Source of the DNA: SVEL01 sp045123575
GTDB lineage: Bacteria > Bacillota > Clostridia > Lachnospirales > Lachnospiraceae
Assembly (NCBI GenBank): GCA_045123575.1
Contig: JBGVKG010000064.1
Coordinates: 21,537-85,536 of the forward strand
Length of the DNA stretch: 64,000 bases
Direction of reading: 5' to 3'
Shown: positions 35,574 through 43,027 of the stretch, piece after piece
Layout of the letters: every line of letters starts with the position of its first letter
Position numbering within the stretch: position 1 is the first letter of the stretch
Made by a program: the position numbers and the translations under genes
The notes under the pieces: generated by a model
The model's input: only the letters and a program-made list of their open reading frames with translations
Told to the model about the DNA's origin: nothing
The model's database searches: none

Positions 35574-37940
35574 TTAGTTCTCAGTTGTCTCTCTCTTCTT
35601 TAAAACAACTACTGCTGCAGCTACTGCAACAACAAGGAGCATAGCTACTGGAGCCATATCACCTGTCTTATCTGGATTAACTACTGGAGGATTCTCCACT
35701 GGTGGATTGTCTACTGGAGGATTCTCCTCTGCCTTTGGCTCAGCAGCAAATACATATGTACTAAAGTGCTTAGCATCAAATGTAACCTTGCCGTCTACAA
35801 CAGCAACATCCTTTGCAATAGAAACGAGCTTATTGTTCTCTTCATCAAGCCAGAACACTTCAATCTTTTCAGCATAATCAAGAGCCTCTGGAACAGCAAC
35901 TGTAACTGTTATCTTCTCAAGCACATCACCTTCTAATAACCAGTTCATTGAATAGCCCATTGAATCTACTACATCAAGATCAAGCATCTGATATACCTTA
36001 TCCTTAAGTGCAGTTGCAGCTAAAGAATCGATCAAAACATACTGTGGCTTTCTTGTAGGTGTTACTTCAAGAGTTGCGTCCTCAAGTTCAACTACCTCGT
36101 CCTCATTATTCTCATCGATAACAATTGATGAACCCTTTCCAATCTCCTCGATTTCTGAGTCATCTGTGATTGTATCATCCTCTACAACATAGCTTTCATA
36201 TGAAAGTGTTATATTGAAATTCGCCTCTGGAGTACCATTATTTGCCCATGGATCTTCTGGGTCATAACCACGAAGAATTATCTTAACTAATTCACCTTTC
36301 TTAACTACGATTGAATCTGTCAATATAATTGTACCATCTTCATTTTCAAAGCCATCACTATAATGTTCTCCAGTAGATGCCACGTCACCTCGCATAGAGT
36401 AAAACCAACCTTCTTCACAGTTAACAACTATTGTAATCTTACCATCTACAAGTGCTTCGTAAACTAAAAAATACTCTCCATTATTTGAAGGAATATTAAC
36501 TTCCTTATCACCAAGCTCTATTTCTTCTGGATTTTGCTCTGTTCCTTCTGGATATACAAATGAAACCTCAAAAGTAATTTCTTCGTCAGAATCGTTAATA
36601 TACTCAAACTTTGGTGCCTCATAAGAACCTACTGGCATTGTAACGTCAACCTCGATGATTCCATCCTCTGCTGTATATGGCCACTTATTGAAATTTACAG
36701 ATAATCCTTCTGGAGCATCCTCAATAAAAAGTATTGAACCATCAAATCTTCCTGTATACCAAATGGAAGAATTTGGCTTAATAGTAATTGTCTCTGTAAG
36801 TTCCTCATGCATAATAGGATTTGGCTCTGTACCCTGTACAAATTCGCCTTCACATACCCACGCATAAGTATATTCGCCTGCTTCTGTTATATCTGTAGAA
36901 TTATACACTACCTTAATAACAAGTTCATCCTCTGCCTTAACATCTATGCTAAGAACTACATCTCCATACTCGTCTTCTTCGCCATCAACAGAAAGTTGAT
37001 AATCATCAGCAGCATCGTTAACAGTAACATATACATCACCCTTAACACCTTCTGATACAGACCACTTATTCTCATAGAATGAAAGTGTTCCATCTGCTGG
37101 TACTATGTACTCGTAATAATATGTTTTGGAAGAAAACTCTGTAATAGAAAGTGAAAAACCTCCTATTTGTGTGATTGTCTCAGGATTTTCTTCTACACCT
37201 TGCTCCATAAATTCGCATCCCCATATAACTCTCTCTGCAGGACATATAGGTGTGCCTTCATTTACTGTTGCGACAAAGATAAGAATTTCATCATCAGCTT
37301 TTGCATCAACCACAATTTCATCTATTTCATCACCATATGTTGAATACTGTAAAATTCCATGATTAACAACTAAATTTACTACCGCCGAGCCCATCTGATT
37401 CATAACCGAGAATACGTACTGACCGTCTTCTTCTACTACATACTTATAATAATGAGCATTTGACTCATTATTCATAAGATTAGCCTCTGATAACTCAACA
37501 TCACTACCAATTGCTAACTGTCCAATTGATTCTATCACCTCTGGATTATCCATAGAATCTCCAGCCTCACCCATTGATAAGTTTACATTTACAGTTATAG
37601 ATTCCTCTGTATTTGAATTTACTAATCCAAATGTTGTACCCATAGCATTAAGTGTAACCTGAATCTTTCCATTAGCCATAGGTATTAAAACCTGACGTCC
37701 GTATTGTACCGAAACATCCCAGCTTCCTGATACCTCTAATGTAGCACCATTAATCTGCTGTGCCACTGTGTCAGAAAAAATGTAATAAATTGTCTCACCT
37801 GCAGGAATTGTTACTGAAATCGAATCACCCTGATATAAATATGGGTCACTCGAACTTCCATCTGCTGCAAATGCAACTGTTGTCATTGAGAAAATCATAC
37901 ACATTGCTAAAGCAAGTGCTAAAAACTTCTTTATCTTCAT
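35574..37940 (-). CDS. Exported repeat protein with degenerate sortase-like tail
   Basis: Surface protein of 788 residues with a signal peptide (MKIKKFLALALAMCMIFSMT, cleaved near AFA). The body is made of about five beta-rich repeats that each start with a G(T/V)xxNPxxI pattern (GVEENPETI, GTEPNPIMH, GTEQNPEEI) and contain a YYxY....DGxxxF core, resembling bacterial pre-peptidase C-terminal domains. A Pro-rich linker (NPPVDNPPVENPPV) precedes NPDKTGD, a hydrophobic span and KKRETTEN: the layout of an LPXTG tail but with NPDKTG in place of LPxTG. I start at ATG 37940; the upstream TTG 37949 lies too close to GGAG. The same repeat occurs in the neighbouring redoxin at 38504-41716. Confidence 0.75.
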   Translation of the reverse strand: MKIKKFLALALAMCMIFSMTTVAFAADGSSSDPYLYQGDSISVTIPAGETIYYIFSDTVAQQINGATLEVSGSWDVSVQYGRQVLIPMANGKIQVTLNAMGTTFGLVNSNTEESITVNVNLSMGEAGDSMDNPEVIESIGQLAIGSDVELSEANLMNNESNAHYYKYVVEEDGQYVFSVMNQMGSAVVNLVVNHGILQYSTYGDEIDEIVVDAKADDEILIFVATVNEGTPICPAERVIWGCEFMEQGVEENPETITQIGGFSLSITEFSSKTYYYEYIVPADGTLSFYENKWSVSEGVKGDVYVTVNDAADDYQLSVDGEEDEYGDVVLSIDVKAEDELVIKVVYNSTDITEAGEYTYAWVCEGEFVQGTEPNPIMHEELTETITIKPNSSIWYTGRFDGSILFIEDAPEGLSVNFNKWPYTAEDGIIEVDVTMPVGSYEAPKFEYINDSDEEITFEVSFVYPEGTEQNPEEIELGDKEVNIPSNNGEYFLVYEALVDGKITIVVNCEEGWFYSMRGDVASTGEHYSDGFENEDGTIILTDSIVVKKGELVKIILRGYDPEDPWANNGTPEANFNITLSYESYVVEDDTITDDSEIEEIGKGSSIVIDENNEDEVVELEDATLEVTPTRKPQYVLIDSLAATALKDKVYQMLDLDVVDSMGYSMNWLLEGDVLEKITVTVAVPEALDYAEKIEVFWLDEENNKLVSIAKDVAVVDGKVTFDAKHFSTYVFAAEPKAEENPPVDNPPVENPPVVNPDKTGDMAPVAMLLVVAVAAAVVVLKKRETTEN

Positions 37941-37978
37941 ATTTCTCAATTCTCCTTTCGTAAATAATTAATATATAC

Positions 37979-38007
37979 ATTATATCACTTGACTGCCAGT
38001 GATTCAA
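37979..38007 (-). promoter_or_regulatory. Sigma-A promoter for the repeat-rich surface protein
   Basis: Minus strand TTGAAT, 17-base spacer, perfect TATAAT. The spacer carries an ATCACT...AGTGAT dyad (6-bp arms, 8-base gap) that could be an operator. Confidence 0.65.
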
Positions 38008-38052
38008 TGTCATTTTAAGCTTTCGTTAAGAAACTATAACATTTCAATAAAG

Positions 38053-38487
38053 TTATTCTGCCACTTTTTTAAGTGTAATTGTAAGCTCTGTCTTTCCATT
38101 TTCAAAATGGAATACCTGCTCATCTGTGCTATACTCATATCCCTTTGGGAATACAGCAAACTTTACATCATAATTATCTTCTGCAAGTTCGAATTCTGCT
38201 ACTCCATTATCTTTTGTCATAGCTGGTACACAAGAATCCTTGCAGAGCTGAACCATAGCTCCTACAACAGGATTACCCTCTTCATCAACAACCTTAACTG
38301 TATACTTTACCTTTGAAGTATCCTCTGAAGATGATTCCTCTTCATTCTTTGCAGTTGTAGAAATCTCTTCCTTCTTAGTTGTAGGCTCAGTTGTCTTGTT
38401 TTCATCGCCATTTCCACCACAAGCACAGAGGCCTATGGCAGAAAATGTAACTAAAGCACTTAAAAGTAAATATGTTATTTTCTTCAT
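38053..38487 (-). CDS. Small lipoprotein with carboxypeptidase-regulatory-like domain
   Basis: 144 residues. The signal peptide ends in lipobox GLCAC (Cys about 23), then comes a Thr/Glu/Ser-rich linker and a single beta-sandwich domain (YTVKVVDEEGNPVVGAMVQL ... KDNGVAEFELAEDNYDV), the CarboxypepD_reg/Cna-B type. The domain is nearly the same as those repeated in the neighbouring 1070-residue redoxin. Two Cys residues (in QLCKDSCVP) lie inside the domain and could form a disulfide, fitting the redox context. Last gene of a four-gene operon, 16 bp after the previous stop. Confidence 0.75.
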   Translation of the reverse strand: MKKITYLLLSALVTFSAIGLCACGGNGDENKTTEPTTKKEEISTTAKNEEESSSEDTSKVKYTVKVVDEEGNPVVGAMVQLCKDSCVPAMTKDNGVAEFELAEDNYDVKFAVFPKGYEYSTDEQVFHFENGKTELTITLKKVAE

Positions 38488-38503
38488 TTTGTTTCTCCTT
38501 AAC

Positions 38504-41500
38504 TTAATTTGCTACATAACAGCATGCAAACATCCATGCTATCTCTGGATTTAGATTAGGATATGTTGTATATACAACATTACCCTGAGTATTTGATGAC
38601 CACCAGCCTCTCTGCTCGCCACCGTTCTTCATTATATACATAAGATCCTTTGTTAAAGGATATACAAATTTGTTTGGATCCATATTCTTCATATAATTTT
38701 CCAATAATGTATTATATCTTTCCTTTTTAATCAAGGTCTTACCATTATATATATACTTTCCAAAATTAGATCCACCTGTTCCTGTGTATCCTATAACATC
38801 AGAAAGTGCTACACATGGTGCTCCTGTTCCGAGATGAACAAGCATCACTGGCCCATTTGCTGTTCCTAAATGATAATATCCATCAGTTGTATTATATACA
38901 AGGTTATATGTACTTGTAGGCTTTGTTATATCTACATATGTCAATGTACCGCCTCCAAATGTATATGGCTTCACTTTGTCAGAACCTACATATTCTGTCC
39001 ATTCCATATCATTAGCATCAAGCACTGCGTCACCTGTTCTTATTACATTTATAATGCAATCATCTGTACCCTTAACACCGATTACATATGTCGAACCAAT
39101 ATTAGAATCCTTAACATTAAGTGTTATGCTTGTATTTGTGTGTTCAATTTCAGATGTACTGTTAGCTATGAAGAACGTACTTGCTCCCCAATAACTAATT
39201 GTTGCATTTGCATTTGTTAAAGATATCTTGTAAGTTCCAGACTTAGTTGGCTCAAATAAGAAATATGCATTCTTACCTTCATTCTTCTTGATATCCTCTG
39301 CCGGAATCGTTACATACTGTCCACCTTCTTTGATGTAATAAGCATCAGTTTTATCAAAGTAAACTTCTTCTGTTGCAGATGCCTTTGGCGCAACTGTAAT
39401 TGTTGTGCTAGTCTTACTAGCTGTTACCTGTGCTGTTGATTTATCAAAACCATTGTTTCCACCTGCAAATGCCACAACGATATCATATGTACCCTTTACA
39501 AGCTTCACTGTTGCCACACCATTATTATCAGTAGTTGCTGCTGCTACAGGTGTTCCATTATTCTTCAACATAACTGTCAAGCCCTTCTGTCCTGTACCCT
39601 TATAATCAACAACTTTTACTGTATATGTAACACCTGTATCTGCAGCTGCATTCTTCTTTAACTTAATTGCCACTGATGTAGACGTCTTTGAAACCTTGCC
39701 ACTACCTGTTACATATCCATTGGCACTTACTGCCACATCATAAGAACCTTCAGCTAATGTTACTGTAGCTGTACCGCTCGTATTTGTTGTAGCTGTGCTA
39801 CTACCCACGATAACAGTTGCACCATTTATAGCCTTACCATTCTCATCTGTTACTTTAACTGTATACTTAACCTGCTTAGCTACTGTACTAACAAGTGTTG
39901 CTGTTACGTTTGGATTCTCTGCACTTACAGTAACTTCACCCTGCAACTTATATCCAGTAGGACATGTTATACCTACTACATACGAGCCTGACTTAAGTGT
40001 AACCTTAGCCGCACCAGATGCATCTGTTGTTGCTTCTGCTGTATCTATAGTAATCTGTACACCTGACATAGCCTTGCCATCAGCATCCTTAACAGTTACT
40101 GTATACTCAACATCTTGTGCATTATTGTTAGATCCTGTGCCCTCTCCTGCCACAAACGAAACTTCACCAGAAATCGTTGCTGCTGGATATTCATTATCAG
40201 CATTCGGTGTTGTACCTATAACTACCTGTACATCATCACCTGCATTTACCACGATTGAAACAGTACCATCTGCATTAGCATTGGCACTTAATGTATTATT
40301 AACATAAGTATTAAGGTTGTACAAAGTCACATCGTAACCTGCATTATTCGTTACACTTACTGGCTTGTATGTCAATGTACCACTTTCTTTTGCTACAAAT
40401 TTGTAGTACACACCCTGTTCGTTGCCAGCTGCTACATCAGTAGACATAGCACCAAGAGTGAACTCGTATGGATTCATCATAGTACCTTTTACAGCCTCAA
40501 GTGTAGCTTTAAATGTCTTATCTGAAGTACCCTTGTTACCTACAACAAATTGAGCAGGTGTAAAGGAATCTGGAGCAGACACAACTAATGAAACCACGCC
40601 ATCTTTTGCTTCATACTTCTCTTCGTTATAAATAACATATGCATCTGCATCATTGATAGTCATTATCATATTTGTAACCTTAGGTAATTCGAAGTATACC
40701 TCCTTACCTGCAGCTACCTTCGCCTCAAAATCTGAAGCATCTGGAAGAATTGTTATAGGATTACCCTGTGTTCCTTCTTCTGCTTCTGCATTAACTATGT
40801 CCTCAAGATATTTTACTATCTTTTGTACATAATCGTCGTTACTATAATAAGTAAAGATTGACTCAAACACACCTGCTTCTGTAACTGTACCTGTGTGCAT
40901 AAAGCTTATCATACCCCACTTATCTATAACTACTGTAGTCGGATATGCAGATATATTCATCATCTGCTCCCACTGTGAGTCACACTGTGCTACATAAAAT
41001 GTAAGTCCAAGCTCATCAGCAAAACTCTTTATAGCAGCATCATCCTTATCTACTGGAGTCATAGCTATTACAGCAATATCATTACTATATTTCTTGTAAG
41101 CTTCCTCAAGATAAGGGAACTCACTCTTACATGGCTGACATGCCAAGTAGAAGAAGTTTAGAACTACTGCATCCTTTTCCTTTAAAAGAGCTGATATAGT
41201 AGCTTCTTTTCCATCTGGTGTCTTAACTGTGAAATCCTTTATAACAGAACCCAACTTAAACTTTGTGTTTGCCATATCATCTAAAGGCTTTACTACCATA
41301 TCTACACAAAGATATAACTGGTTAGTCTTCTCATCTTTAGATGTTAGGCTATACATATCCTTAATTTCGTACCCTTCTGTAGGAAGACCTTCTAATCTAT
41401 ATCCGAATCCGTTAGGATCGGCGGCTGTTGTGAACTTAAACTGTCCATTCTCATCTGACTTTCCTGCGAATAATAGATTATCTGTATTCTTTTGCTCATA

Positions 41501-41716
41501 TACATAGATGTTTACACCTTCAAACACCAAACCTCCTGGTGTCTGTATATTCAGTGTATACTCTACTGGCCCTTTATTATCTTTCTTACCGTTGTTGTTT
41601 CCTCCACAACAAACAAGGCCTATAAATACCGCTATAATAACTGCCACAAGTGCTACTGCACCAATTATTACAGCCTTTTTATTCTTGTTAAAGAAGTCCA
41701 TTATCTTGTCCTTCAT
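38504..41716 (-). CDS. Exported TlpA-type redoxin with Ig-like domain array
   Basis: Membrane-tethered extracytoplasmic thiol redoxin of about 1070 residues. An N-terminal anchor (AVIIGAVALVAVIIAVFIGLV) is followed by a CarboxypepD_reg-like domain (about 52-145), a TlpA/AhpC-TSA redoxin (155-305, active site LACQPCKSE with Cys193 and Cys196; AYPTTVVID is the cis-Pro loop), two GTxxNP-type repeats, three CarboxypepD_reg/Cna-B-like domains, and a C-terminal domain (about 935-1070) shared with two neighbours, ending WMFACCYVAN. The start ATG 41716 has GGAG 8 bases upstream; GTG 41725 lies inside that site. It is encoded in an operon with two related proteins. Confidence 0.85.
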   Translation of the reverse strand: MKDKIMDFFNKNKKAVIIGAVALVAVIIAVFIGLVCCGGNNNGKKDNKGPVEYTLNIQTPGGLVFEGVNIYVYEQKNTDNLLFAGKSDENGQFKFTTAADPNGFGYRLEGLPTEGYEIKDMYSLTSKDEKTNQLYLCVDMVVKPLDDMANTKFKLGSVIKDFTVKTPDGKEATISALLKEKDAVVLNFFYLACQPCKSEFPYLEEAYKKYSNDIAVIAMTPVDKDDAAIKSFADELGLTFYVAQCDSQWEQMMNISAYPTTVVIDKWGMISFMHTGTVTEAGVFESIFTYYSNDDYVQKIVKYLEDIVNAEAEEGTQGNPITILPDASDFEAKVAAGKEVYFELPKVTNMIMTINDADAYVIYNEEKYEAKDGVVSLVVSAPDSFTPAQFVVGNKGTSDKTFKATLEAVKGTMMNPYEFTLGAMSTDVAAGNEQGVYYKFVAKESGTLTYKPVSVTNNAGYDVTLYNLNTYVNNTLSANANADGTVSIVVNAGDDVQVVIGTTPNADNEYPAATISGEVSFVAGEGTGSNNNAQDVEYTVTVKDADGKAMSGVQITIDTAEATTDASGAAKVTLKSGSYVVGITCPTGYKLQGEVTVSAENPNVTATLVSTVAKQVKYTVKVTDENGKAINGATVIVGSSTATTNTSGTATVTLAEGSYDVAVSANGYVTGSGKVSKTSTSVAIKLKKNAAADTGVTYTVKVVDYKGTGQKGLTVMLKNNGTPVAAATTDNNGVATVKLVKGTYDIVVAFAGGNNGFDKSTAQVTASKTSTTITVAPKASATEEVYFDKTDAYYIKEGGQYVTIPAEDIKKNEGKNAYFLFEPTKSGTYKISLTNANATISYWGASTFFIANSTSEIEHTNTSITLNVKDSNIGSTYVIGVKGTDDCIINVIRTGDAVLDANDMEWTEYVGSDKVKPYTFGGGTLTYVDITKPTSTYNLVYNTTDGYYHLGTANGPVMLVHLGTGAPCVALSDVIGYTGTGGSNFGKYIYNGKTLIKKERYNTLLENYMKNMDPNKFVYPLTKDLMYIMKNGGEQRGWWSSNTQGNVVYTTYPNLNPEIAWMFACCYVAN

Positions 41717-41728
41717 CAGTATCACTCC

Positions 41729-43000
41729 TTATTCAGATACATAACAGCACATAAAGAGCCATGATATATCATTGTTAATATTTGTCATAGGAATTCCATC
41801 TATATCCTTAAACAAATACATATCACTAGTCTGGTCGAACCATCCCTTATATCCACCACCATTCTTGATAATATACTCAAGATCCTTTGTCAATGGATAT
41901 ACGCCCAAGTTCTCATCTACCATCTCGATATACTCAAGAAGGCACTCACTATAACTTTCCTTCTTTACGAAATTTCCATCCGCATCAAAGAAATATTTAT
42001 TAACTCCTGTATTGTCTAAGATTGTCTTAAAGCACGCAACATACTTTGGATCCTCTGCCAATCTTACAAGTACCAACGGACCATCTGCACTATTCATATG
42101 ATAGAAACCATCTGTTTCATTGTATACAAGATTATAACCTGCTGTAGATGTTATATCAAACTCAGCAAGCTTCGCTCCTGCCTGCAATGTAAACTTAGAT
42201 AATGTTGTTGTCTTCTTATATATAGTCCATGGTTCATCTGTTATATCGTAATCTGGATCACCAACACGTTCTATACCTATAACACAGTTTTTAGCAGATG
42301 CATCTTTTGCATCTACACCTACAACTATAATTGTTGTACCAGTATCGCCAGTACCTATCATATCCTGCTTAATAGATATTGCAAATTTATTATCCTTTAC
42401 CTCAAGTGCACTATGCTGCTGAACATAATGTGGCGCACCATAATATCCTATTTCTACATTAGTGCCTTCCACTATAGATATTTCATATTTTCCAGCCTCA
42501 GTAGGTGTAAATAAGAAATAATTTCTATGTTCTGTATCAAGCTTAACATATGTACAGCCTGGTTTAATAACATAAGACGGATATGGATTATCTGAAATAA
42601 TAAGCTCTCTACCCTCTTCTGTAGCCGCATGAGCCACTACTACATCTATCTCATTCTTTTCTACAGATACTTTAACATTGTCCTTATTATAATGATATCC
42701 TTCATCTCCATCTGTAAATGAAATCTCTACATCATAATTTCCAGCCTTAAGCTTCTTTGTTACAATACCTTTATCATCGCCTACCTGCATCGCTACCTGT
42801 GTACCATTCTGAAGGAATTTTGCAACCACTCCAGATGTGTATGCATTTCCTAATGCATCCTTTACAGTTACCTTATATGTAACGTTACCATCGGCATCTA
42901 TTTTGCTATTCTTGCCTGAGTCACAAGCACCCAGTATCATCGCGCTGCACGCAAGTGCAGCCACGATAAATAATACTTTAAACTTTTTTAATAAATTCAT
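41729..43000 (-). CDS. Lipoprotein sharing the redoxin C-terminal domain
   Basis: 423 residues with lipobox ILGAC (Cys about 26). It has one CarboxypepD_reg-like domain (YKVTVKDALGNAYTSGVVAK, about 40-125), a PPC-like segment (YFLFTPTEAGKYEISI), and the shared C-terminal domain (YNETDGFYHMNSADGPLVLV ... YPLTKDLEYIIKNGG ... WLFMCCYVSE). It lacks a redoxin domain, so it may be a partner or substrate of the two flanking redoxins. It is 27 bp downstream of the 949-residue gene. The family is unrecognised. Confidence 0.75.
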   Translation of the reverse strand: MNLLKKFKVLFIVAALACSAMILGACDSGKNSKIDADGNVTYKVTVKDALGNAYTSGVVAKFLQNGTQVAMQVGDDKGIVTKKLKAGNYDVEISFTDGDEGYHYNKDNVKVSVEKNEIDVVVAHAATEEGRELIISDNPYPSYVIKPGCTYVKLDTEHRNYFLFTPTEAGKYEISIVEGTNVEIGYYGAPHYVQQHSALEVKDNKFAISIKQDMIGTGDTGTTIIVVGVDAKDASAKNCVIGIERVGDPDYDITDEPWTIYKKTTTLSKFTLQAGAKLAEFDITSTAGYNLVYNETDGFYHMNSADGPLVLVRLAEDPKYVACFKTILDNTGVNKYFFDADGNFVKKESYSECLLEYIEMVDENLGVYPLTKDLEYIIKNGGGYKGWFDQTSDMYLFKDIDGIPMTNINNDISWLFMCCYVSE

Positions 43001-43027
43001 TTGCTATTCCCTCTTTTGACCAATCTA

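Noticed and set aside
39795..40307. + strand open frame of 170 codons inside the redoxin operon
   Set aside because: Antisense to repeated beta-sandwich coding sequence; periodic shadow only.
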